DNA of 64,000 nucleotides from Delphinus delphis (lineage: Eukaryota; Chordata; Mammalia; Artiodactyla; Delphinidae): the NCBI RefSeq assembly GCF_949987515.2, contig NW_027192671.1:372001-436000 (forward strand). The letters are read 5' to 3'. A program made the position numbers and the translations under genes. This document shows positions 1 to 9,151 of the stretch, piece by piece. Below the pieces are notes generated by a model. It was not told where the DNA came from, did not search any database, and worked only from the letters and a program-made list of their open reading frames with translations. Every line of letters starts with the position of its first letter. Positions within the stretch are counted from its first letter, which is position 1.

Positions 1-464
1 TGGCCAGTTGTAACAACTCCGGAGGAGTTACGTATGATCATTCTAAGTGACAGAATTCAAAAAGAAAAAGACACATATCATAAGATATCACTTAAAGGTG
101 GAATCCAAAATGGCTACACATGAAATAAATTACAAAACAAAAACATAGTCAAATATGTAGAAAACACGCATAAGGCTGCTAAACGGGAAAGGTGGGGAGG
201 GGTGAGGCATCATCCAGGAGGTTGAAATTAGCAAAGATACCATTCCAAATACCAAACTGATAATCAACAAGGCCTACACGGTAGCTAAAAGAACTGCACT
301 CAGCACACTCAAGTCACCGGAAAAGAATATATACGACTGGTAAGAATCTGAAAAAGAATTTATTGATGTCTCTCTGTACGCGAATCAAGTGGATGTACAG
401 CAGCAAGAAACAGAGCTTTGAAAATCAGCTGTAACCAATATAGTAATAAATTGAAAAAAATAAA
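1..464 (+). mobile_element. LINE-1 3' end (last part of ORF2, 3' UTR, A-rich tail) inside M1
   Basis: The order of short matches follows mammalian L1 3' sequence: an ATCATTCTAAGTGA-like block at about 38-51, AAAAAGAAAAAGACACATATCAT at about 60-81, ATATCACTT near 84-92, GGGAAAGGTGGGGAGGGG near 186-204, GAATCTGAAAAAGAAT at about 344-359, and an A-rich tail with an AATAAA hexamer at 445-464. This is the best preserved L1 3' terminus in the window. Every frame carries stops or shifts, so it is a fossil. Identification rests on memory of the L1 consensus. Confidence 0.8.
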
Positions 465-582
465 CGACAGAGAGACAGAGAAAACCTCTTACAACTTTTC
501 CTCAGGGACGGTGATGCAACATGGATTGAACACATCTAGACCCACAGCAGGATGAGACATAAGGCTGGAAACTGTTTGCGCT
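422..582. other. Long-form-specific segment in M1 (absent from short monomers)
   Basis: This is the counterpart of 2168-2334 in M2. It contains the last part of the L1 3' UTR, the A-rich tail and about 120 bp of unrecognised sequence that follows. All short-form monomers from M3 on lack it. Its edges in M1 are approximate because M1 and M2 have diverged from each other. Confidence 0.7.
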
Positions 583-1254
583 AAGAGAAATGTGAGGTTG
601 GGTGAGGAAATGCACACCCTTTAAAGTAATACTACCTGGTACCCATTCAATGGGTCCCAAATCTGCAGGTTCAAGGGATCTTCCTACAGCTAAAACATGC
701 ATGGAAAACCCAGAGGACTGTACACCATGTGATCGGGAGATGTGTCTAAAATGCACCTCATTTATCCTCTCCTGGTGCTCCTGTTCACCATTCCAGCCAC
801 GCTACTTAGAATCTCCCCACTTGGAGAATCAGCACATTTAAACTTCTGTTTCACACATTTTGCAAATTGTGAGGAGGATGAACGGGAAGAGGGGGAACCA
901 ATGAGAGAAGAGTTGTAGGGGTTTGGACGGGCACATATCACTCTAATTTCCCATTAAGAATAAGAATTAAAGAAAGGCTCAGCCTGCCTCGCCGGAGCCA
1001 AAATAGGGCCTGAAGCAATCCTGCGGGTTTGAGGCCAGCTCACAAAAGAGCAACTTAAAAAATGGAGCTCAGGGTCACTGCAATTCACAAACCTGCAGAG
1101 TTATAAATGAAAACTAACGTCCAAAAATATGTTGAGGTAAGGCAAAGAAGAGGATCTGAATGCAAAACAGAATTGCAAGAAACAGATTTCAAGAGATAGA
1201 TTGGACTCGTCTTTAACGCACATGAAAAGCGGCAGAATTTCGACAATGATGCAG

Positions 1255-1326
1255 TTGGCCCAAAAGGGCGTATGCGTTTTTTCCTGATTATATCCAGGAA
1301 AAAACGCATACGCACTTTATGGGCAA
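1255..1326. repeat. Imperfect 72-bp palindrome in M2
   Basis: The two 36-bp arms pair except at about six positions. The core GCGTATGCGTTTTTTCC and its complement are intact, while the centre and outer ends have decayed. It shows that the palindrome predates the short form. Confidence 0.85.
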
Positions 1327-1339
1327 CGAAGCAAGCAAG

Positions 1340-2211
1340 CAATGCAAATGTGCACAACAAAGAAGTCTCACTTCCCACCGGTCAAAAGGGCCATCCTAAA
1401 AAATTGTAAAAACCAGAAATGCAGGACAGGCCATGGAGAACAGGGAGCCTTTATACGCTGATGGGCAGTGTGTGAACTGCCGAGAGCCACTCTGGAGAAG
1501 TGTATGGTGGTTCCTAAATCATCTAAAAAACAGAGCTACAGAGCATAGGACACTTCCAATCATGGGAGTATATCTAGGGAAGTCTAAAAATCAACAAGAC
1601 ACAAGCACACCACAGTTTAGGGCTACTCTGTTTACAAGAACCTCAACTTCAGTACACCTTAAATATCCCAGGAAAGAGAACAATGGATAAAGAAGATGTG
1701 GTACTTATGTACAATGGAATATCTCTTCACCATGAAATCAATGTAATAAGGCTAGTAGAAGGATAAAGAGTGGATTTAGGTCCGATAATACTACTTGAAA
1801 TAAGTCAAACAGAAAAAGAAACATATCATAAGATATCACTTATAGAGGGAGGGTAAATATGGCTGCACAAGAAATGAATTACAGAACAGAACAGTGTCTC
1901 ACATTTAGAAAACACACTTATGTCAGCTTAAGGGGAAAGGAGAGGTGGGGTGATGCATAAAACCAGAGTTTGAAATTAGCACAGATACCGTTCAATAAAC
2001 CAAATAGGTATTAGACAAGATCTACACCTTGCTCAATGAACAGGCCTCAACACACCCTATACACCGCAGAGAAATATATCTGAGGAATAAGAATCTTAAA
2101 ACCCATGTATTGATATATCTCCATAAGGGAATCAAGTGTGTGCAGAGCGGCACAAACACAGCAGTGAAAAGGAGCTAAACCCCATTATAGAAATAAATTT
2201 TAAAAACAAAA
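1340..2211 (+). mobile_element. LINE-1 fragment (ORF2 C-terminus, 3' UTR, tail) inside M2
   Basis: A reading frame at 1433-1690 is still recognisable as the C-terminal part of L1 ORF2: it has LWRSVWWFL where L1 has PLWRTVWRFL, then MGVYLGKSKN against LLGIYPEK, then QDTSTPQF and ATLFT against KDTCTPMF and ALFT. It is followed by the ATGGATAAAGAAGATGTGGTAC block at about 1684, MEYY-type coding remains, and the 3' UTR ending in an A-rich tail at 2191-2211. The upstream part (1340-1430) matches the L1 stretch around CAATGAGGTATCAC. It is a 5'-truncated, plus-strand pseudogene fragment with no activity expected. Divergence is high, so the ends are approximate. Confidence 0.85.
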
Positions 2212-2334
2212 CGCTGAAACAATGAAAGAGAGAAAAATTCTTACAAAATTCGCTCAGGGGCTGTGATGCAACCTGGATTGACCACATATAAACCCACAGC
2301 TGGATAAGACATAAGGCTGGACACTTGGGGCTGA
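2168..2334. other. 167-bp segment deleted in all short-form monomers
   Basis: Short monomers read GCAGTGATAGGATTGG. M2 reads GCAGTGA (2161-2167), then this segment, then CAGGATTGG. A TGA trinucleotide sits at both edges (2165-2167 and 2332-2334), so one deletion between 3-bp direct repeats explains the short form, with one C-to-T change beside the junction. The segment includes the L1 A-rich tail. Confidence 0.8.
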
Positions 2335-2833
2335 CAGGATTGGTGAGCTTTGGTGAGCAACTGCCGAAAGTTTAATGCAATACTTCATGCTACTCAGTCC
2401 AAGGGTCCCAACACTCCAGGTTGAAGGGAATCTTCCTACAGCTAAACCATGCTTGGGAAACCCAGCGACTGGTATACCATATGATCGGGAAAGGTTTCTA
2501 AAACGCACCTCATTTTTCCTCTCCTGGGGCTCCGGATCGACATTCCAGCCGCTTTACTAACAACATCCCCACATGGAGTCAATGCCTTTAAGTTCTGGTA
2601 TCGCACAGTCTGCAGTTAATGAAGAGGATGAATGGGAATAGGGGGAACCAGTGAGAAACTAGCTGTAGCGGTTTCAATGGGCACATGTCACTCTAATATC
2701 ACATCAGTAAGAAGAATTAACCAAAGGCACAGCAGGTGTCCCAGAAGAAAAATAGGGCTTCAAGGAATCCTTTGGTTATGGGGCAATACCACAAAAATAA
2801 GAGCTAAAAAATGGAGCTAAGGGCCACTGCAAT

Positions 2834-4412
2834 TCAAAACCCTGCAGAGTTATAAAGGCCAACTATTTTTAAAAAATATATTGAGGTAAGGCTATGAAGA
2901 GGCATTGAAAGCAAGGCAGAATTGCAGGAAACCGATTTCAGGAGGTAGACTGGAATTGCATTGAAAGCATATGAAGAGAGTCAGAAACTCGACAATGATG
3001 CACTTGGCCAAAAAGGGCGTATGTGTTTTTTCCTGAATATATTCAGGAAAAAACGCATACGCACTTTTTGGCCAACCAAGCAAGCTTGCAAAGGAAATCT
3101 GCACTACAATGAAGTCTCACTTCCCCCCGGTCAAAAGGGCCATCTGAAAAAAGTGTAAAATCCATAAAGGCACGACAGGCCATGGAGAACTGGGAGCCTT
3201 CTTATGCTGATGGGCGGGATGTAAATTGCCAACAGCCACTCTGGAGAAGTGTATGGTGTTTCCTGAAACATCTAAAAAACAAAGCAACAGAGCCTAGGGC
3301 ACTTCCACTTATGGTCCTATAGCTTAGGGAAATTAAAATCAAAAAGACACAGCCACCCCAAAGTTTGGGACGGCTCTGTTTACAAGAACCTCGTTTACAG
3401 TACAAGTTCAATATCGCAGAAAGTGAAAAATGGATAAAGAACTTGTGGTACTTACGTACAATGCAATATCACTCAGCAATGAAATCTATGTCATCAGGCC
3501 CGTAGCAGCATAATGAGTGGATGCAGGTATGATGATTCGAACTGAAATAAGTCACACAGAAAAGAAACATCATAAGGTATCACTAATACACAGAATGTGA
3601 ACTTGGCTACACATGAACTGAATTACAAAACAGAACAGTGTCTCAAGTTTAGAAAACCAACTTATGCTTGCTTAAGGGGGAAGGTGAGTTGGGGTGCTGC
3701 ATAAAACCAGAGATTGAAATGAGCACAGATAAAGTTCCTTAAGCCAAATATGGAATAGACAAGAGCTACTCCTTGCTCAACGAAATGGACTCAACACCCC
3801 ATATTAAACGCCTAAGAATGTACCTGACTAGTAAGTATCTTAAATCCTATGGATTGCTATGTCTCCAAAAGAGAATCAAGCGTGTGTACAGGGGCATAAA
3901 CGCAGCAGTGATAGGATTGGAGAGGTTCGGTGAGCAAATGAAGACCCTTTGAAGTCATATTGCATGGTACCCATTACACGGGTCTCAACTCTCCAGGTTT
4001 AAGGTATTCTTCCTTCAGCTAAAACATGCATGTGGAACCCAGAGTATGATCAACCGTGTGAACAGGAGACGTGTTCAAATATGTCTCAGTTTTCCTCCCC
4101 TGGTACTCGGGTGCAACATTCCAGATGCTTTACTAACACTCTCCCCACTTGGAGAGTCAGCACCTTTAACCTCCTGTTTGGCCCCGTTTGCAATTTCTGC
4201 GGAAGATGAACAGGAATAGGGAGAACCAATGAGAGACTAGCTGGAGGTGTCTGGATGGGCAAATTTAACTCTCATTTCCCACCAGAAAGAGGAAATAACC
4301 AAAGGCTCAGCATGCCGTGCCGGAAACAGATTAGGGCCTGAAGCCATCCAGCGGTGTTGCAGCCAGCTCACAAGAAAACGAGTTGAAGAAAGGAGCTCAG
4401 GGGCACTGTAAT
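2834..4412. repeat. M3: first short-form monomer, intermediate divergence
   Basis: It is 1579 bp long and lacks the 167-bp segment (junction near 3911). The palindrome at 3004-3075 has two mismatched pairs. The first 50-70 bases resemble the diverged M2, whereas the sequence after about 2920 is close to the homogenised consensus. It carries the CTCAACTCTCC allele at about 3986. Confidence 0.88.
3089..3911 (+). mobile_element. LINE-1 fragment inside M3, truncated at its 3' end
   Basis: It begins just right of the palindrome and ends at the deletion junction inside the former L1 3' UTR, so no A-rich tail remains. Recognisable blocks are CTACAATGAAGTCTCAC near 3104, ATGTAAATTGCC near 3220, GGATAAAGAACTTGTGGTAC near 3431 and GAATCAAGCGTGTGTACAGG near 3873. 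The other short monomers carry the same segment at offsets of about 255 to 1079. Confidence 0.8.
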
Positions 4413-5992
4413 TCACAAACCTGCAGAGTTATAAATGACAGCTATCGTCCAAAAATAGACTGAAGTAAGGCTGCCAAGAGGACTTGAAAGCGGGGCAGAA
4501 TTGCAGGAAACCGATTTCAGGAGGTAGACTGGAATTGCATTGAAAGCATAGGAAAAGAGGCAGAACTTCCACAATGATGCACTTGGCCAAAAAGAGCGTA
4601 TGCGTTTTTTCCTGAATATATTCAGGGAAAAACGCATACGCCCTTTTTGGTCAACCAAGCAAACTTGCAAAGGAAATCTGCGGTACAATGAAGTCTCACT
4701 TCCCCCCAGTCAAAAGGGCCATCTGAAAAAAGTGTAAAATCCAGAAAGGCAGGACAGGCCATGGAGAACTGGGAGCCTTGTTATGCTGATGGGCGGGATG
4801 TAAATTGCCAACAGACACTTGGGAGAAGTGTATGGTGTTTCCTGAAACATCTAAAAAACAAAGCAACAGAGCCTAGGGCACTTCCACTTATGGTCCTATA
4901 GCTTAGGGAAATTAAAATCAAAAAGACACAGCCACTGCAAAGTTTGGGACGCCTCTGTTTACAAGAACCTCGTTTACAATACAAGTTCAACATCGCAGAA
5001 AGTGAAAAATGGATAAAGAAGTTGTGGTATTCACTTACAAAGCAATATCACTCAGCAATGAAATCTATGTCATCAGGCCCTTAGCAGCACAATGAGTGGA
5101 TTCAGGTATGATGATTCTAACTGAAATAAATCACACAGAAAAAGAAACATCATAAGATATCAGTAATACACGGAATGTAAACTTGGCTACACAGGAACTG
5201 AATTACAGAACAGAACAGGGTCTCAAATTTAGAAAACCAACTTATGCTTGCTTAAGGGTAAAGGTGAGTTGGGGTGCTGCATAAAACCAGAGATTGAAAT
5301 GAGCACAGATAAAGTTCCTTAAGCCAAATATGGAATAGACAAGAGCTACTCCTTGCTCAACGCAATGGACTCAACACCGCATTTTAAACGCCTAAGAATG
5401 TACCTGACTAGTAAGTATCTTAAAACCTATGGATTGCTATGTCTCCGAAAGAGAATCAAGCATGTGTACAGGGGCATAAACGCAGCAGTGATAGGATTGG
5501 AGAGATTCGGTGAGGAAATGAAGACCCATTGAAGTCATATTGCATGGTACCCATTCCACGGGTTTCAACTACCCAGGTTTTAGGTATTCTTCCTTCAGCT
5601 AAAACATGCATGTGGAACCCAGAGTATGATCAACCATGTGATCGGGAGACGTGTTCAAATATGTCTCAGTTTTCGTACCCTGGTACTCGGGTGCAACATT
5701 CCAGACGCTTTACTAACACTCTCCCGACTTGGAGAGTCAGTCCCTTTAACCTCCTGTTTGGCCCAGTTTGCAATTTCTGCGGAAGATGAACAGGAATAGC
5801 GAGAACCAATGAGAGACTAGCTGGAGGTGTCTGGACGGGCAAATTTAACTCTCATTTCCCACCAGGAAGAGGAATTAACCAAAGGCTCAGCGTGCCGTGC
5901 CGGAACCAGATTAGGGCCTGAAGCCATCCTGCGGTGTTGCGGCCAGCTCACAAGAAAGCGAGTTGAAGAAAGGAGCTCAGGGGCACTGTAAT
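4413..5992. repeat. M4
   Basis: First monomer of the homogenised array. The palindrome at 4583-4654 has three mismatched pairs, the most among short copies from here on. It has the TTCAACTACCC allele near 5564 with a GGTTTTAGG variant. Confidence 0.9.
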
Positions 5993-6162
5993 TCACAAAC
6001 CTGCAGAGTTATAAATGACAGCTATCGTCCAAAAATAGACTGAAGTAAGGCTGCCAAGAGGACTTGAAAGTGGGACAGAATTGCAGGAAACCGATTTCAG
6101 GAGGTAGACTGGAATTGCATTGAAAGCATAGGAAAAGAGGCAGAACGTCCACAATGATGCAC

Positions 6163-6234
6163 TTGGCCAAAAAGGGCGTATGCGTTTTTTCCTGAATATA
6201 TTCAGGAAAAAACGCATACGCCCTTTTTGGCCAA
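6163..6234. repeat. Representative perfect 72-bp palindrome (36-bp arms, no spacer)
   Basis: The left arm starts TTGGCCAAAAAGGG, passes GCGTATGCG and a T6 run, and reaches CCTGAATA at the dyad between 6198 and 6199. The right arm is its exact reverse complement. Symmetry stops sharply at both ends. It contains two CpG sites per arm and an A6/T6 run flanking the centre. Homologous copies lie about 1580 bp apart through the array; their positions are in the monomer entries. Confidence 0.97.
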
Positions 6235-6247
6235 CCAAGCAAGCTTG

Positions 6248-7071
6248 CAAAGGAAATCTGCACTACAATGAAGTCTCACTTCCCCCCGGTCAAAAGGGCC
6301 ATCTGAAAAAAGTGTAAAATCCAGAAAGGCAGGACAGGCCATGGAGAACTGGGAGCCTTGTTATGCTGATGGGCGGGATGTAAATTGCCAACAACCACTC
6401 GGGAGAAGTGTATGGTGTTTCCTGAAACATCTAAAAAACAAAGCAACAGAACCTAGGGCACTTCCACTTATGGTCCTATAGCTTAGGGAAATTAAAATCA
6501 AAAAGACACAGCCACCCCAAAGTTTGGAACGGCTCTGTTTACAAGAACCTCGTTTACAGTACAAGTTCAACATCGCAGAAAGTGAAAAATGGATAAAGAA
6601 GTTGTGGTATTTACTTACAAAGCAATATCACTCAGCAATGAAATCTGTGTCATCAGGCCCTTAGCAGCACAATGAGTGGATTCAGGTATGATGATTCTAA
6701 CTGAAATAAGTCACACAGAAAAAGAAACATCATAAGATATCAGTAATACACGGAATGTAAACTTGGCTACACAGGAACTGAATTACAGAACAGAACAGGG
6801 TCTCAAATTTAGAAAACCAACTTATTCTTGCTTAAGGGTAAAGGTGAGTTGGGGTGCTGCATAAAACCAGAGATTGAAATGAGCACAGATAAAGTTCCTT
6901 AAGCCAAATATGGAATAGACAAGAGCTACTCCTTGCTCAACGAAATGGACTCAACACCGCATATTAAACGCGTAAGAAGGTACCTGTCTAGTAAGTATCT
7001 TAAAACCTATGGATTGCTATGTCTCCGAAAGAGAATCAAGCATGTGTACAGGGGCATAAACGCAGCAGTGA
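6248..7071 (+). mobile_element. LINE-1-derived half of the monomer (representative, in M5)
   Basis: This is plus-strand L1 from ORF2 C-terminal coding remains to a truncated 3' UTR. The best blocks are CTACAATGAAG at about 6262, GTATGGTGTTTCCTGAAAC near 6409, TGGATAAAGAAGTTGTGG near 6590, ACTGAAATAAGTCACACAG near 6700 and ACAAGAGCTACTCCTTGC near 6919. Stops occur in all frames. The other short monomers hold the same fragment, so the array contains about 40 copies that spread by tandem amplification and not by retrotransposition. Confidence 0.82.
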
Positions 7072-7571
7072 TAGGATTGGAGAGGTTCGTGAGCAAATGA
7101 AGACCCTTTGAAGTCATATTGCATGGTACCCATTACACGGGTCTCAACTCTCCAGGTTTAAGGTATTCTTCCTTCAGCTAAAACATGCATGTGGAACCCA
7201 GAGTATGATCAACCGTGTGAACGGGAGACGTGTTCAAATATGTCTCAGTTTTCCTCCCCTGGTACTCGGGTGCAACATTCCAGACGCTTTACTAACACCC
7301 TCCCGACTTGGAGAGTCAGTCCCTTTAACCTCCTGTTTGGCCCAGTTTGCAATTTCTGCGGAAGGTGAACAGGAATAGCGAGAACCAATGAGAGACTAGC
7401 TGGAGGTGTCTGGACGGGCAAATTTAACTCTCATTTCCCACCAGGAAGAGGAATTAACCAAAGGCTCAGCGTGCCGTGCCGGAACCAGATTAGGGCCTGA
7501 AGCCATCCTGCGGTGTTGCGGCCAGCTCACAAGAAAGTGAGTTGTAGAAAGGAGCTCAGGGGCACTGTAAT

Positions 7572-9151
7572 TCACAAACCTGCAGAGTTATAAATGACAG
7601 CTATCGTCCAAAAATAGACTGAAGTAAGGCTGCCAAGAGGACTTGAAAGCGGGGCAGAGTTGCAGGAAACCGATTTCAGGAGGTAGACTGAAATTGCATT
7701 GAAAGCATAGGAAAAGAGGCAGAACGTCCACAATGATGCACTTGGCCAAAAAGGGCGTATGCGTTTTTTCCTGAATATATTCAGGAAAAAACGCATACGC
7801 CCTTTTTGGCCAACCAAGCAAGCTTGCAAAGGAAATCTGCACTACAATGAAGTCTCACTTCCCCCCGGTCAAAAGGGCCATCTGAAAAAAGTGTAAAATC
7901 CAGAAAGGCAGGACAGGCCATGGAGAACTGGGAGCCTTGTTATGCTGATGGGCGGGATGTAAATTGCCAACAACCACTCGGGAGAAGTGTATGGTGTTTC
8001 CTGAAACATCTAAAAAACAAAGCAACAGAACCTAGGGCACTTCCACTTATGGTCCTATAGCTTAGGGAAGTTAAAATCAAAAAGACACAGCCACCCCAAA
8101 GTTTGGAAGGGCTCTGTTTACAAGAACCTCGTTTACAGTACAAGTTCAACATCGTAGAAAGTGAAAAATGGATAAAGAAGTTGTGGTATTTACTTACAAA
8201 GCAATATCACTCAGCAATGAAATCTGTGTCATCAGGCCCTTAGCAGCACAATGAGTGGATTCAGGTATGATGATTCTAACTGAAATAAGTCACACAGAAA
8301 AAGAAACATCATAAGATATCAGTAATACACGGAATGTAAACTTGGCTACACAGGAACTGAATTACAGAACAGAACAGGGTCTCAAATTTAGAAAACCAAC
8401 TTATTCTTGCTTAAGGGTAAAGGTGAGTTGGGGTGCTGCATAAAACCAGAGATTGAAATGAGCACAGATAAAGTTCCTTAAGCCAAATATGGAATAGACA
8501 AGAGCTACTCCTTGCTCAACGAAATGGACTCAACACCCCATATTAAACGCCTAAGAATGTACCTGACTTGTAAGTATCTTAAAACCTATGGATTGCTATG
8601 TCTCCAAAAGAGAATCAAGCGTGTGTACAGGGGCATAAACGCAGCAGTGATAGGATTGGAGAGGTTCGGTGAGCAAATGAAGACCCTTTGAAGTCATATT
8701 GCATGGTACCCATTACACGGGTCTCAACTCTCCAGGTTTTAGGTATTCTTCCTTCAGCTAAAACATGCATGTGGAACCCAGAGTATGATCAACCATGTGA
8801 ACGGGAGACGTGTTCAAATATGTCTCAGTTTTCCTCCCCTGGTACTCGGGTGCAACATTCCAGACGCTTTACTAACACTCTCCCCACTTGGAGAGTCAGT
8901 CCCTTTAACCTCCTGTTTGGCCCAGTTTGCAATTTCTGCGGAAGATGAACAGGAATAGCGAGAACCAATGAGAGGCTAGCTGGAGGTGTCTGAACGGGCA
9001 AATTTAACTCTCATTTCCCACCAGGAAGAGGAATTAACCAAAGGCTCAGCGTGCCGGGCCGGAACCAGATTAGGGCCTGAAGCCATCCTGCGGTGTTGCG
9101 GCCAGGTCACAAGAAAGCGAGTTGAAGAAAGGAGCTCAGGGGCACTGTAAT
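7572..9151. repeat. M6
   Basis: Perfect palindrome at 7742-7813. CTCAACTCTCC allele combined with GGTTTTAGG, so two adjacent C-type monomers (M5, M6) interrupt alternation here. Confidence 0.9.

Larger units (their letters stand above)
1..1084. repeat. M1: partial long-form monomer, strongly diverged
   Basis: The copy is cut by the window start inside its L1 part. Positions 1-464 are L1 3' sequence ending in an A-rich tail. Positions 465-1084 are the unrecognised part. It differs from the short-form consensus by many substitutions and small indels, and it keeps the roughly 160 bp (about 422-582) that is missing from short monomers. Its palindrome would lie upstream, outside the window. Confidence 0.85.
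1085..2833. repeat. M2: complete long-form monomer, 1749 bp
   Basis: This is the only full long monomer in the window. Its palindrome lies at 1255-1326 and has about six mismatched pairs out of 36. The L1 part runs from about 1340 to 2211 and still has its A-rich tail. It exceeds the short monomers by about 170 bp, nearly all explained by 2168-2334. Its unrecognised part (2335-2833) is clearly diverged from the short consensus. Confidence 0.88.
5993..7571. repeat. M5: reference short-form monomer
   Basis: Perfect palindrome at 6163-6234, L1-derived part about 6248-7071, unrecognised sequence 5993-6162 and 7072-7571. It has the CTCAACTCTCC allele. One G is missing near 7088 (TTCGTGAG instead of TTCGGTGAG). 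Confidence 0.92.

Noticed and set aside
1433..1690. Possible intact protein gene with similarity to reverse transcriptase C-terminus
   Set aside because: It is a decayed L1 ORF2 fragment, 85 codons long, with no catalytic domain and a frameshift before the expected continuation.
6009..6015. TATAAA motif in each monomer as a promoter
   Set aside because: A six-base AT-rich match in AT-rich sequence, with no other promoter element visible. Not enough to call.
6163..6234. Rho-independent terminator or bacterial origin element
   Set aside because: The hairpin with T run looks terminator-like, but the context is a eukaryotic satellite with L1 sequence, and symmetry is complete with no loop.
5993..6263. 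Recurrent 84-85-codon minus-strand frames across the palindrome, repeated in almost every monomer
   Set aside because: They read the palindrome and flanking unrecognised sequence, overlap in two frames, have no recognisable domain, and recur only because the repeat is homogeneous.
6361..6573. Recurrent 70-codon minus-strand frame
   Set aside because: It is antisense to the L1 ORF2 remnant. Conservation reflects tandem amplification.
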